A DNA stretch of 64,000 bases from Litoreibacter meonggei (GCF_003663885.1 NZ_RCCE01000002.1:620001-684000); one strand, 5' to 3'. Numbered from the stretch's first letter, positions 26,178 through 35,882 are shown. A program made the numbers and translations. The notes: generated by a model not told the origin, from the sequence alone.

Positions 26178-26467
26178 GTCTTCGCCCCGATTGTGATCCC
26201 GAATGTCGTGGGCTCAGGTTTCCCGTTCACCTTGCGGTCAACACATGCGGCAAACGCAGCATCCGCCGATTGCGGGCGGAACACCTTGTCCGTCACGGTG
26301 ATCGACCCACGGGCCTTGCCGCCACCGGTCCCGACACCCACGCCGATATTGCCCTGAACGCCGTCAGCCAGCCCCACCTCTTTACGGCACATCTCAGCCG
26401 CCCGTTCCGGCGAAACCGGAACAGGGGCACAAGCTGCCAACATCACAAAGGGGACCAGCCAGCGCAT
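26174..26467 (-). CDS. small lipoprotein directly after sdhA
   Basis: 97 residues. Lipobox LAAC (Cys 13), then AEMCRKEVGLADGVQGNIGVGVGTGGGKARGS, a glycine-rich stretch, and AAFAACVDRKVNGKPEP. The TAATG overlap with sdhA puts it in the sdh transcript. The pattern of a Cys near the start of the mature chain and another near the C-terminus recurs in the neighbouring lipoproteins, though direct homology to them is not obvious. Function unknown. Confidence 0.72.
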   Translation of the reverse strand: MRWLVPFVMLAACAPVPVSPERAAEMCRKEVGLADGVQGNIGVGVGTGGGKARGSITVTDKVFRPQSADAAFAACVDRKVNGKPEPTTFGITIGAKT

Positions 26468-28272
26468 TAGTAGACGCGGGCTTTCGGTGCGATTTTTTTC
26501 AGATCGATACCGCCTTCGTCCTTGGTGGTCAGTGGGTCCAGATGCACGCCGCGCGTGCTTAGCTTCACCTTATTGCCGTCGACATGGGCCAGCGAGTGCA
26601 CACGCCATTTCTTGTCGTCACGATCCGGATAATCCTCATGGGCATGCGCCCCGCGGCTTTCCTTACGCGCTTCGGCCGCGACGATGGTGGCCATCGCGTT
26701 TGGCATCAGGTTCGCCAGTTCCAGCGTTTCCATCAAGTCCGAGTTCCAAACCAGCGAGCGGTCGGTGACGTTCAAATCATCCATCTTCGCTGCAACAGCC
26801 GTCATCTTCTTGACGCCTTCTGCCAGCGTTTTGTCAGTGCGGAACACGGCGGCGTCTTCCTGCATGGTCTTTTGCATCTCCAGGCGAAGCTCGGCTGTCG
26901 AGGTTGACCCTTTCGCATTGCGGAAGCTGTCGAACCGGTCAATGGCGGCGTCGATGGACTTCTGCGGCATTTCGGGGTTCGGCGCCCCCGGTGTGACGAT
27001 CTCGGCAGCGCGGATCGCAGCCGCACGGCCAAACACTACAAGGTCGATCAACGAATTCGAGCCAAGACGGTTCGCCCCGTGAACAGACGCACAACCCGCC
27101 TCGCCCACGGCCATCAGGCCCGGTGCAATAGCTTCGGAGTCGCCCTTCGTCGGGTTCAGCACCTCGCCCCAATAGTTCGTCGGGATGCCACCCATGTTGT
27201 AGTGCACGGTCGGCAGAACCGGAATTGGCTCTTTGTGCAGGTCAACGCCCGCAAAGATACGTGCACTTTCCGAGATACCCGGCAGACGCAGCGCCAAAGT
27301 CTCTGGCGGCAAGTGGTTGAGGTGCAGGTGGATGTGGTCTTTGTTCTCGCCTACACCACGGCCTTCGCGGATTTCCATGGTCATGCAACGCGACACCACA
27401 TCGCGCGACGCAAGGTCTTTATAGGTCGGCGCATAGCGCTCCATGAACCGCTCGCCCTCGGAGTTGGTCAGATAGCCACCTTCCCCGCGTGCGCCCTCGG
27501 TGATCAGGCAGCCTGCGCCGTAGATGCCGGTTGGGTGAAATTGTACGAACTCCATGTCCTGCAAAGGCAGGCCCGCGCGGGCCACCATGCCACCACCGTC
27601 ACCCGTACAGGTGTGGGCAGACGTGGCCGAGAAGTATGCGCGGCCATAGCCGCCCGTGGCCAACACAACCATCTTAGCGCTGAACAGGTGCAGCGTGCCG
27701 TCGTCCAGCTTCCAGCACATAACGCCGGTGCAGACACCTTCGTCGTTCATGATCAGGTCGGTGGCGAAGTATTCGATGTAGAATTCCGCGTTATTCTTCA
27801 GCGACTGGCCATAAAGCGTGTGCAAAATGGCGTGGCCGGTCCGGTCAGCCGCCGCGCAGGTGCGCTGCACGGGCGGGCCTTCGCCAAACTCAGTCGTGTG
27901 ACCACCAAACGGCCGCTGGTAAATCTTGCCCTCTTCGGTGCGCGAGAACGGAACGCCGTAATGCTCCAACTCGTAGACCGCTTTGGGGGCCTCACGCGCC
28001 AGATATTCCATCGCATCGGTGTCGCCCAGCCAGTCAGAGCCTTTGACAGTGTCATACATATGCCACTGCCAGTTATCCGGCCCCATATTCGACAGCGACG
28101 CGGCGATGCCGCCCTGTGCTGCGACCGTGTGGGAGCGTGTCGGGAAAACCTTGGTTACACAAGCGGTGCGCAGGCCTTGCTCGGCCATGCCCAAAGTCGC
28201 GCGCAGACCAGCGCCACCGGCACCAACCACAACAACGTCATATTCGTGAGTTTCGTATTCGTAAGCAGCCAT
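26467..28272 (-). CDS. sdhA: succinate dehydrogenase flavoprotein subunit
   Basis: 601 residues, normal length. FAD-binding [15 protein letters not shown] at the N-terminus; SHTVAAQGG contains the His that carries covalent FAD; substrate and active-site segments [25 protein letters not shown] and HPTG are intact, as is the Arg region SRDVVSRCM. It oxidises succinate to fumarate on the cytoplasmic face of the inner membrane. It follows sdhD by 18 bases. Confidence 0.97.
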   Translation of the reverse strand: MAAYEYETHEYDVVVVGAGGAGLRATLGMAEQGLRTACVTKVFPTRSHTVAAQGGIAASLSNMGPDNWQWHMYDTVKGSDWLGDTDAMEYLAREAPKAVYELEHYGVPFSRTEEGKIYQRPFGGHTTEFGEGPPVQRTCAAADRTGHAILHTLYGQSLKNNAEFYIEYFATDLIMNDEGVCTGVMCWKLDDGTLHLFSAKMVVLATGGYGRAYFSATSAHTCTGDGGGMVARAGLPLQDMEFVQFHPTGIYGAGCLITEGARGEGGYLTNSEGERFMERYAPTYKDLASRDVVSRCMTMEIREGRGVGENKDHIHLHLNHLPPETLALRLPGISESARIFAGVDLHKEPIPVLPTVHYNMGGIPTNYWGEVLNPTKGDSEAIAPGLMAVGEAGCASVHGANRLGSNSLIDLVVFGRAAAIRAAEIVTPGAPNPEMPQKSIDAAIDRFDSFRNAKGSTSTAELRLEMQKTMQEDAAVFRTDKTLAEGVKKMTAVAAKMDDLNVTDRSLVWNSDLMETLELANLMPNAMATIVAAEARKESRGAHAHEDYPDRDDKKWRVHSLAHVDGNKVKLSTRGVHLDPLTTKDEGGIDLKKIAPKARVY

Positions 28273-28290
28273 GTCTTTGGGGCCTTCCGA

Positions 28291-28662
28291 TTAAAGAGCG
28301 ATGCGGGCGATGGCAAAAAGGCCAACCCCGGCGAGGGCGTAACAAAGGCAGATCGACAGGATAATCGCGACCTTGCGCGCCGTACCCTGCATGTAGTCCT
28401 CGATCGTTGCCTGCACGCCGTTTTTGAAATGCATCATACCCGCTGCGATAGTCAAAGCTGCCACAATGGCGGGGAATGGGCGGCTGTAATGGGCGATCAC
28501 CTCTTCATAAGGTGCGCCCAGAATGCGACCAAACGTGAAGATGAACAGCGGCACCAAAATCGCCATTGCAACAGCGGATACCATCATCGACCAATGATGC
28601 TCGGTGCCGGATTTGGCGGAGCCTAAGCCTTCGGCGCGTTTACGGTCTGTCAAATAAGCCAT
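28291..28662 (-). CDS. sdhD: succinate dehydrogenase membrane anchor subunit D
   Basis: 123 residues with three membrane helices (about 27-45, 55-75, 95-118). The His in EHHWSMMVSA and HFKNGVQATIEDY after helix 2 match the SdhD heme/quinone region. It anchors the dehydrogenase and helps bind ubiquinone. 10 bases separate it from sdhC. Confidence 0.93.
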   Translation of the reverse strand: MAYLTDRKRAEGLGSAKSGTEHHWSMMVSAVAMAILVPLFIFTFGRILGAPYEEVIAHYSRPFPAIVAALTIAAGMMHFKNGVQATIEDYMQGTARKVAIILSICLCYALAGVGLFAIARIAL

Positions 28663-28672
28663 GTCGCGCCCC

Positions 28673-29056
28673 TCACAAAATCACTGCGGTGATGATCGTC
28701 AGCACGAAGCTGCCAATCACGACGCCGTAAGCCAGCTTCTTTGCGGCCTCCAGCTCGAAGCCGCGGCCACTGTCCCAATACAGGTGACGCAAGCCGGCAA
28801 GGAAATGGTACCAAATCGCCCAGAGCGAGGCGAACATGATCAGATCACCAAACCAGCTGGTTACAAAGCCGTTGGCCGTGTTGAAGTAGTCTTCGCCGTA
28901 GCTGGCGGCGAGGAACCACCAGACAATCAGAACCGACGCGAGCATCAGTGAAATGCCGGTTAGCCGTGTCAGGATTGACGTCATCGACGTCCATTGTGGG
29001 CGGTAGATCGAGATATGGGGGGAAAGTGGTCTGTTTCCCCGATTGACGTCAGCCAT
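28673..29056 (-). CDS. sdhC: succinate dehydrogenase cytochrome b556 subunit
   Basis: 127 residues with three membrane helices. N-terminal RPLSPHISIYRPQWTSMTSILTRLTG and HFLAGLRHLYWDSG (heme-ligating His) are the two SdhC signatures. The ATG at 29056 gives the canonical start. It is the first gene of the operon sdhC-sdhD-sdhA-four lipoproteins/FkbM-sdhB. Two TGTGATCAC palindromes lie 122-152 bases upstream. Confidence 0.95.
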   Translation of the reverse strand: MADVNRGNRPLSPHISIYRPQWTSMTSILTRLTGISLMLASVLIVWWFLAASYGEDYFNTANGFVTSWFGDLIMFASLWAIWYHFLAGLRHLYWDSGRGFELEAAKKLAYGVVIGSFVLTIITAVIL

Positions 29057-29177
29057 GGCGCGTCCTTCGTTTGCTACGATGTTTGGTGTTATCTTTAGAC
29101 TATTAGAAGACCGAGTCACGCCCCAACCGCGCCGAAATGCGCGGTGTTTTGTAGCAAAACTGTGGATTATTTGCCTT

Positions 29178-29208
29178 TGTGATCACGCAAATCGAGCGCG
29201 TGATCACA
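29178..29208 (-). promoter_or_regulatory. paired TGTGATCAC palindromes upstream of sdhC
   Basis: TGTGATCACG (29178-29187) and CGTGATCACA (29199-29208), start-to-start 21 bp, together an extended dyad flanked by TTT/AAA. The same pair with the same 21-bp spacing lies before sucC (42688-42718). About two helical turns apart, so two dimers could bind one DNA face. Confidence 0.72.
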
Positions 29209-29226
29209 AATGGCGACTCGAAATAC

Positions 29227-29907
29227 TCAATTCAGTGATGCCACCTGTTTTGTGATCTCACGCAACAGCTTCTGGCGAATGCGTGTCGGATAGTCTTCGA
29301 AAGTCAACGCTTCCATAGCAAAGCTTCCTGGCCCCACGATCAGGTTGTCGCGATAATACTCCACCAACTCGATTTCGGACGCCGCTATTGCCAAGCCATT
29401 GATCGTCACGCCTCTGTGCAGCGCGGCGGCCTTCATCCGCTCTGGTGGCACGCCTTCGTTGGAAACCCCATCCCCCGAGACGTCAATCACCCGACGCTTG
29501 CACTCGGGCACCGCGTCGAATTGCGTCAAAGCACTGCCGACCGCTTCTCCGATCGCTGTAGAAAAACTTCGCCATTCGCGCGGAGCATCGTGGACACGCG
29601 CGGCCAGCGCATCTGCGGTCTCGAAATCAGTCACATGCGTCCACGGCACCGACACCTTTTGGCGTGAGACACCCGTCCATTGCAGCAACATGACCTTGGC
29701 CTGTGCAACCACCAATGCCTCTGTCACTGCGCTGTCACCCAGCGCCGCGCCTAAGCCTTCCATCTGCAAGCGGTACTCGCTCGGATCAACCGACCCCGAT
29801 ACATCCACTGCCAGCACCAAGGCCAGTTCACACGCCCGCGCCGAGGCGCAGCCGATCCATGTTGCCGCCATGAAGGAACATATCTGCATGCGCACACGAT
29901 GCCCCAT
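29227..29907 (-). CDS. secreted DUF1194 (vWA-like) protein
   Basis: 226 residues: signal peptide (1 to about 25), then ELALVLAVDVSGSVDPSEYRLQ (MIDAS-like D-x-S-x-S), RRVIDVSGDGVSNEG, ITINGLAI-type strand and a C-terminal GPGSFAMEALTFEDYPTRIRQKLLREI. It matches the protein encoded at 22809 across its length but lacks the sorting tail. Likely periplasmic. The sdh operator pair lies just past its stop codon, so its 3' end is close to the sdh regulatory region. Function unknown. Confidence 0.87.
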   Translation of the reverse strand: MGHRVRMQICSFMAATWIGCASARACELALVLAVDVSGSVDPSEYRLQMEGLGAALGDSAVTEALVVAQAKVMLLQWTGVSRQKVSVPWTHVTDFETADALAARVHDAPREWRSFSTAIGEAVGSALTQFDAVPECKRRVIDVSGDGVSNEGVPPERMKAAALHRGVTINGLAIAASEIELVEYYRDNLIVGPGSFAMEALTFEDYPTRIRQKLLREITKQVASLN

Positions 29908-29953
29908 ATCAGGCGCGCATTACATCACGTTTTCCCGTTCAGGTGAGCCGGTT

Positions 29954-30985
29954 CTAGACCGGCATCAACGCCCAGTAGTCCAGATCAAGCAGAACGCCGG
30001 GCAGATATTTACCATCGTCACCTTTCAACGAGAACGGCTCGGCCTCCGCCTTTTGCGCCACCAGACGCAACCGGATTGCACCAATACCAGGCGCGTCGGT
30101 CTCGGCCACGTCCAGCACTTCCGACCATGCCTTAATCGTATCCCCAGCTCCGCAAGGGTTCGCATGAGCACCGGAATTCAGCCCGACGATGATCTGCGCA
30201 TTGGCCAACCCGTTAAACGACAGCGCACGCGCCAGCGAGATGACATGCCCGCCATAGATCAACCGCCCGCCATCTCGCGCCGTCGCGTCGAAATGCACCT
30301 TGGCGGTGTTCTGCCACATGCGGGTGGCCAGCATATGCTCGGCCTCCTCGATCGTGACGCCGTCCACATGGTCGATTTTCTCGCCCACATTGTAGTCACT
30401 CAGGCGATGCGGCTCCCCCGCTTGCGCGAAGTTGTAGCCCTCGAAGCTAAGCCCCTCCGGCACCACCAAGTCACTGGCCGCAACGGACCCCGCCAAATCC
30501 GGCACCACCGTCTCAGGTGCGGGCGCGTCGACATTGCCCTTACGCACCATCACCCAGCGTACATAGCTCAGAACGTCTTCGCCCAAATGGTTGCTTCCCG
30601 TGGTCCGCACCCACACAACGCCAGTCTTGCCGTTCGAATTCTGCTTTACCCCGATCACTTCAGACCGCGAGCTGATCGTGTCGCCCATATGCACAGGCTT
30701 CAAAAACCGCCCTTCCGCATAACCCAGATTGGCCACCGCGTTCAGCGAAATATCAGGAACCGTTTTGCCGAACACCGTGTGAAACGCGATCAGATCGTCC
30801 AGAGGCGCTTCGTGCAAACCGCAATCGCGGGCAAACTCGTCCGACGAATAAAACGCATGCCGCGCCGGATAAAGCGCGTGATACATCGCCCGCTCGCCCC
30901 CCGACAGGGTGCGCGGCACCGCGTGTTCGATCACTTCGCCAACGGAATAATCCTCGAAAAACCGCCCCGCGTTGGTCTTGCTCAT
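29954..30985 (-). CDS. mch: mesaconyl-CoA hydratase (MaoC family)
   Basis: 343 residues, the length of mesaconyl-CoA hydratases. Double hot-dog (MaoC-like) protein: an N-terminal hot-dog with RFFEDYSVGEVIEH and a C-terminal one with GGRLIYGGHVISLARALSFNGL. It hydrates mesaconyl-C1-CoA to beta-methylmalyl-CoA in the ethylmalonyl-CoA pathway. The assignment rests on size and on its operon with mcl2 (31757), nnrU and the DUF1737 gene, the arrangement I recall from Rhodobacter sphaeroides. The ATG overlaps the DUF1737 stop (TAATG). Confidence 0.9.
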   Translation of the reverse strand: MSKTNAGRFFEDYSVGEVIEHAVPRTLSGGERAMYHALYPARHAFYSSDEFARDCGLHEAPLDDLIAFHTVFGKTVPDISLNAVANLGYAEGRFLKPVHMGDTISSRSEVIGVKQNSNGKTGVVWVRTTGSNHLGEDVLSYVRWVMVRKGNVDAPAPETVVPDLAGSVAASDLVVPEGLSFEGYNFAQAGEPHRLSDYNVGEKIDHVDGVTIEEAEHMLATRMWQNTAKVHFDATARDGGRLIYGGHVISLARALSFNGLANAQIIVGLNSGAHANPCGAGDTIKAWSEVLDVAETDAPGIGAIRLRLVAQKAEAEPFSLKGDDGKYLPGVLLDLDYWALMPV

Positions 30986-31188
30986 TATTGCGCCCCTAGT
31001 TTCATGTCGGGGCTGTAGCTGCCCTCTATCTCTTTGGTCACGGCCTGCCCGCAGCGCATCACGCCGTTGGAGGCGTCAAACGCGTAGGTCGGGTCGCCAT
31101 ACAGTTCCCAGCCTTTCGACAGCGCGTCCGACACTTTGTGGCAAAACGCCGAAGTGTCGTCTTCGGTCAGCAAACGATAAATCTTCAT
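30985..31188 (-). CDS. DUF1737 domain protein
   Basis: 67 residues: MKIYRLLTEDDTSAFCHKVSDALSKGWELYG is the DUF1737 start, followed by a short beta segment with MRCGQAVTKEIEG. Usually a stand-alone small protein of unknown function. It starts directly at the end of nnrU and overlaps mch by 1 base, so it belongs to the mcl2-nnrU-DUF1737-mch operon. Confidence 0.82.
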   Translation of the reverse strand: MKIYRLLTEDDTSAFCHKVSDALSKGWELYGDPTYAFDASNGVMRCGQAVTKEIEGSYSPDMKLGAQ

Positions 31189-31760
31189 CACACGCCCCCA
31201 AACGGGTTCACGCCCAGCCACGCATGGAGTCCTGCCGTGATACTGAAGGTCACCAAGGTGATGACTACCAACACGATTTCCTTTTTCATCGGAGCTTGCG
31301 CCGGCGGCGTCCAAGGTCCCTCAGCGCGGTTGATCATGATCATCGAGATCACCGCCCATGCCAACAGGCCCCCAAACAGAATGATCGACGCCAGGTCACC
31401 ATTCGCGAGTAGGTGCGCGAAGGCCCAAACCTTAACTGCGCCCAACATCGGGTGCCGGATTTTCGTCCCAAGCCAGACTTTGGCGGGCTTGGCCGCGGAC
31501 GCGCCAAACAGGTAGAACGCCAGCAACATCAGAAGGTTATTGATATGCCCAAAGAAGCTTGGTGGCGACCAGACGGGGATGAAGTCTGCTCGACCATAGC
31601 CGACCACCATCAACACAATCGACAAGACCAGCAGGACGGCTATGGCACCCTTGGATCCCTCGCCCATTTTGTCGGTCATCGCTTGACGCAGATCAGGGGC
31701 AAGCCGTTTGATCCAGTGGACAAAGGCCCACATCAGAACCCCGAGTATAAGTAACGTCAT
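31188..31760 (-). CDS. NnrU family membrane protein
   Basis: 190 residues with about five to six membrane helices. LLILGVLMWAFVHWIKRLAPDLR at the N-terminus and IRHPMLGAVKVWAFAHLLANGD in the middle are the NnrU signatures; the latter resembles isoprenylcysteine/methanethiol methyltransferase-type proteins. NnrU was named for nitrite/nitric-oxide metabolism, but many copies sit outside denitrification loci as here, in an ethylmalonyl-CoA operon. Its start overlaps the mcl2 stop by 4 bases. Role unknown. Confidence 0.85.
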   Translation of the reverse strand: MTLLILGVLMWAFVHWIKRLAPDLRQAMTDKMGEGSKGAIAVLLVLSIVLMVVGYGRADFIPVWSPPSFFGHINNLLMLLAFYLFGASAAKPAKVWLGTKIRHPMLGAVKVWAFAHLLANGDLASIILFGGLLAWAVISMIMINRAEGPWTPPAQAPMKKEIVLVVITLVTFSITAGLHAWLGVNPFGGV

Positions 31761-32608
31761 GCGCCCTCCAGCAGTTTGATTGCGTCCGCCTTCGCCAAAA
31801 GCCGCGTCGCTGTCTCAACATGCAGGTTTTCCACGATTTTACCATCGACAACCGCAACGCCCTGACCGTCGGCCATCGCCTGCTCGAACGCGGCGATCTG
31901 GCGGCGCGCGAGGTCAAGCTCGTCCGCAGATGGTCCGAACACCGCGTTCGTGACGGCAACCTGCGCCGGATGAATCAAGGTCTTGCCATCGAAACCCATG
32001 TCGCGCCCCTCGACGCATTCCGCGCGCAGCCCGTCTTCATCCTTGAACGCGTTGTAAACCCCGTCCACGCAAACCAGCCCTTCCGCACGCGAGGCCAGCA
32101 GGCACATCTGCAAGCTGGTCGTCATGGCGGCCCGCCCACGAGAGCCGAGATCCTTGGCAAGATCGTTGGTCCCCATCACGAAGCCCTCCATCTTCGGAGC
32201 AGCGGCGATTGCGGCGGCATTCAGAATGCCCCGCGGCGTTTCCATCATCGCCCAGATCGTCGTGTCGCCTTTCAGCAGCCCCGACAAGGCGGCAATCATT
32301 ACCGGGTCTTCTACCTTTGGCAGCAAGATCGCGTCGGGAGCCACGTCGATGAACGTCGCCAAATCGTCTGCGCCCCACTCGGTATCCCCCCCATTCACCC
32401 GCACAATGCGTTTGCGAGGGCCGTAATCCGTTGTCCGCAAGGTCTCGGCCAGCAAATCGCGTGCGGCGACCTTCTCATCCGGCGACACGGCATCTTCGAG
32501 GTCGAAGATGATCGCATCCACAGGAAGGCTCTGCGCTTTCTCCAGCGCGCGGGTCTTGGACCCGGGGATATAGAGCACCGAACGGTAAGGCTGCGCGACG
32601 TTTTGCAT
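31757..32608 (-). CDS. mcl2: CoA ester lyase family, probable (3S)-malyl-CoA thioesterase
   Basis: 283 residues, HpcH/HpaI aldolase fold. PYRSVLYIPGSKTRALEKA, IIFDLEDAV (metal Asp/Glu), RVNG, METPRGILN and GTNDLAKDLG are the CitE/Mcl motifs. The length and N-terminus match the shorter Mcl2-type thioesterase rather than Mcl1 (~318 residues). It would hydrolyse malyl-CoA to malate, finishing glyoxylate plus acetyl-CoA to malate. The third in-frame ATG (32608) is chosen because AGGAG lies 9 bases before it. First gene of the operon running to mch. Confidence 0.85.
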   Translation of the reverse strand: MQNVAQPYRSVLYIPGSKTRALEKAQSLPVDAIIFDLEDAVSPDEKVAARDLLAETLRTTDYGPRKRIVRVNGGDTEWGADDLATFIDVAPDAILLPKVEDPVMIAALSGLLKGDTTIWAMMETPRGILNAAAIAAAPKMEGFVMGTNDLAKDLGSRGRAAMTTSLQMCLLASRAEGLVCVDGVYNAFKDEDGLRAECVEGRDMGFDGKTLIHPAQVAVTNAVFGPSADELDLARRQIAAFEQAMADGQGVAVVDGKIVENLHVETATRLLAKADAIKLLEGA

Positions 32609-32674
32609 CGAATCCATCTCCTGTTTTGTTATTTTATTACTCACCATACAGCCGGACAGGCTGCAACACCTGAT

Positions 32675-32691
32675 TTGCCGCAGTGCGGCAA
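32675..32691 (-). promoter_or_regulatory. perfect palindrome upstream of the mcl2 operon
   Basis: TTGCCGCA-G-TGCGGCAA, 8-bp arms around a single base, 67-83 bases before the mcl2 start. The adjacent GCAGTGCGGC / GCAGTGCGCC forms a direct repeat. Related sequences precede mdh (33541) and ecm (16561). Confidence 0.6.
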
Positions 32692-32705
32692 TAAAGCAGT
32701 GCGCC

Positions 32706-33458
32706 CTAGGTTAGCCCGTCAAACACCAGCTTGGCACCGGCCCCCAGCAGCAACGCATAGGTGAGGAGGAAGAAGTACCTCTCCGGCATCGCCCGATGGG
32801 CGTAAACTCCAAGGGCCACACCAATCAGCACAAACGGTAGCATATACAAGTCCGCCCGCAGCGTATCCCAGCTGAAGACACCCAAAAAGGCGTAAGGCAC
32901 GGCTTTCATCGCGTTGATCACCCAAAAGGTGATTACGGTGGTCGCTTGGTAGGTCGTCTTCCCCATGCCCTGCGCAAGCAGGAAAATCGCGGTAGGCGGT
33001 CCACCCGCATGACTAACAAAGCTGGTAAATCCTGAAACGACGCCTGCAATCAGCCCGTTTCGCTGGTTGAACCCCGTTTGCTCAACCGACAGCCAGCCCC
33101 GGGCGCGTGAAATCTGAAAGGCCACAAACCCCAAGGAAATCGCCCCGATCAGGACGCGCAACACATCCGGATTGGTCGCCTTGTATAACGCTGCACCCAA
33201 TAAAACCCCGGGGACTCCACCAATGATCAACGCCTTAGCGCTTGGCCAATGCCACTTGCCCCAGAACGGTCGCAAAGTCGCAACATCGGCGATCATCAGC
33301 AGCGGTAACATGATGCCCAAGGCCGTCGCCGGCGGCAGGAACAACGCTAGAATCGCCGTTGCCACAAACGCCGCCCCGCCGCCAAAGCCGCCTTTCGCCA
33401 CCCCCGAGATAAAGGCTGCCGGAAGTGCGAGCGCGAAAAAGGTGGGGTCAAAGTCCAT
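32706..33458 (-). CDS. TauE/SafE family membrane exporter (second copy)
   Basis: 250 residues with about eight helices. GVAKGGFGGGAAFVATAILA near residue 20 and GVVSGFTSFVSHAGGPPTAIF near residue 135 are the two TauE/SafE repeats. It is shorter than and diverged from the copy at 7785. It is divergent from mdh and reads towards mcl2, but the palindrome at 32675-32691 lies between it and mcl2. Substrate unknown. Confidence 0.87.
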   Translation of the reverse strand: MDFDPTFFALALPAAFISGVAKGGFGGGAAFVATAILALFLPPATALGIMLPLLMIADVATLRPFWGKWHWPSAKALIIGGVPGVLLGAALYKATNPDVLRVLIGAISLGFVAFQISRARGWLSVEQTGFNQRNGLIAGVVSGFTSFVSHAGGPPTAIFLLAQGMGKTTYQATTVITFWVINAMKAVPYAFLGVFSWDTLRADLYMLPFVLIGVALGVYAHRAMPERYFFLLTYALLLGAGAKLVFDGLT

Positions 33459-33509
33459 ATTACGCAGCTAGAGCAAAAAATCCCGTCAGTTCAACACCTA
33501 ACCGCGTGA

Positions 33510-34586
<1,077 letters not shown>

Positions 34587-34611
34587 GCCACTCGTTCCGA
34601 TTGAATAGAAG

Positions 34612-34638
34612 GCCCGCCCTTAATTGGGCGGGCTTTTT
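34612..34638 (+). terminator. rho-independent terminator of mdh
   Basis: GCCCGCCC (34612-34619) pairs with GGGCGGGC (34626-34633) around TTAATT, followed by TTTTT. Confidence 0.93.
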
Positions 34639-34713
34639 ACTTTTCTGGGTATGCTCCACGACTTAGCATCCCAAAAGGCACCTCAAACCATCTGGTCATC
34701 TGGAATGACTTTC

Positions 34714-35088
34714 TTAGCTCGCTCCGTCAGGGCGAGTTAAGATGTAGCTGGCAGCACACAGCAGGCATATTGCCTGAATAACCAGAACCTTAAAGGCCAC
34801 TCCCAATACCAAGCTTGAACCAAGGGTGAGGACCATCATTCCAACGGCTATTGCTTTGTATTTCGGTGCAATCGCCCCCTTGGCTCTCCACTCTGCGATA
34901 ATCGGCCCGAAGGTGCCGTGGTTTTCAAGCCTCTCAGCCAATCGCGGCGATCCCTTAGCGAAGGCAAACGCTGCTAGAATAATAAACGGAGTCGTAGGAA
35001 GCACAGGAAGCAAGACGCCAATTGCGCCCAGAGCCAGTGCCAACAGGCCCAGTACGGTCCAAAGGGATTTAGCCAAAACGATACTCAC
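34714..35088 (-). CDS. DUF454/YbaN family inner-membrane protein
   Basis: 124 residues with about three to four membrane helices. [42 protein letters not shown] at the N-terminus is the YbaN signature (G-x-G-x2-PLPTTPF type). Small inner-membrane protein of unknown role. It stands alone, convergent with mdh, about 75 bases past the mdh terminator. Confidence 0.85.
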   Translation of the reverse strand: MSIVLAKSLWTVLGLLALALGAIGVLLPVLPTTPFIILAAFAFAKGSPRLAERLENHGTFGPIIAEWRAKGAIAPKYKAIAVGMMVLTLGSSLVLGVAFKVLVIQAICLLCAASYILTRPDGAS

Positions 35089-35133
35089 AACTGTTGAGGT
35101 CTCTCACGTCCAATATGCCGCGCTCTAACGCAG

Positions 35134-35313
35134 TCAGTTCTTTTTGCCAGCATAGCGATTTAGATCGGTAACATACAAACCGATCAAATCACGAAATGTC
35201 TGCTTTGAGCCCAGAGTTACTGATGCTGCGTCGTGTATGAATGTCAGCTTTGGCCGAAGTGGCGCGACAACTTTTCTGACAGTATCGCGCCACCAAACTC
35301 CCGTGCCTAGTTC
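35134..35313 (-). pseudogene. possible C-terminal gene remnant without a start codon
   Basis: A stop-free frame of 59 codons ends at TGA 35134-35136 and has coding-like character (TFIHDAASVTLGSKQTFRDL, then a basic end AGKKN). It contains no ATG, GTG or TTG that would give a sensible start, and it begins inside the stop region of the SRPBCC gene. It may be what remains of a larger gene after deletion. The rest of the 35089-35306 gap shows nothing else. Origin not recognised. Confidence 0.25.
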
Positions 35314-35882
35314 TCAACGACGGCTTTTAGCTCCGCATTGAACGTTTGATACATGGGCAGCAACTGGGTCACGAAGTTCGCAGCATAGGGGTTGTCGACA
35401 ACTTCGTCTGATTGGACGAAAAGAGTCTGATCACCACAGGCTTCAACGCGATAAACATGGTTGTCGTGACCGCCGCCGTTGTCTTCGGGGAAAGGATCGG
35501 ACCAACCGAAAGAGCGGCCCTCTTCATAGATAAGCGTATGAGGGATCTCCATCAAATTGGGCTCACCGTTCTCATCGGTGCCAAAGATAAAGGTGATGGT
35601 CACGCTGCCGCCATCTTGGATGTCGCCTATCATGCCCTGCAATGTGCCGGTGCTCCAACTTGCCATGTTGTCGAAGTCGGTCAGGGTTGCCCACACGTCG
35701 ATCGCGTTGGCGTTGATAAGCACCGATGTATCAACAGTTGCATGGGTCGGGCTGAGTTGGGCGATGCTGCCGCTCATCAAACGCGCATCGCAGGATGTAT
35801 CTGCCGCCAAAGGTGTACTGAACGCGATTGCAAGCAACGGGGCGGCAAGTGCGGTTGAAGTGAACGGGAAAGAACGGTTCAT
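35307..35882 (-). CDS. secreted SRPBCC (START-like) family protein
   Basis: 191 residues. Signal peptide (1 to about 27, near PLAADTS), then a SRPBCC-fold pattern: DTSVLINANAIDVWATLTDFDNMASWS at the first strand/helix, IHTL-type strands, and a C-terminal long helix (NFVTQLLPMYQTFNAELKAVVEN). Proteins of this fold bind hydrophobic ligands; a secreted form is less common. Transcribed apart from its neighbours, with 56 bases to the aldo/keto reductase gene upstream. Function unknown. Confidence 0.8.
   Translation of the reverse strand: MNRSFPFTSTALAAPLLAIAFSTPLAADTSCDARLMSGSIAQLSPTHATVDTSVLINANAIDVWATLTDFDNMASWSTGTLQGMIGDIQDGGSVTITFIFGTDENGEPNLMEIPHTLIYEEGRSFGWSDPFPEDNGGGHDNHVYRVEACGDQTLFVQSDEVVDNPYAANFVTQLLPMYQTFNAELKAVVEN

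Noticed and set aside
29251-29262. TGTGATCTCACG near the sdh operator
   Set aside because: Interrupted palindrome inside the end of the DUF1194 gene with different spacing; not counted as a third site.
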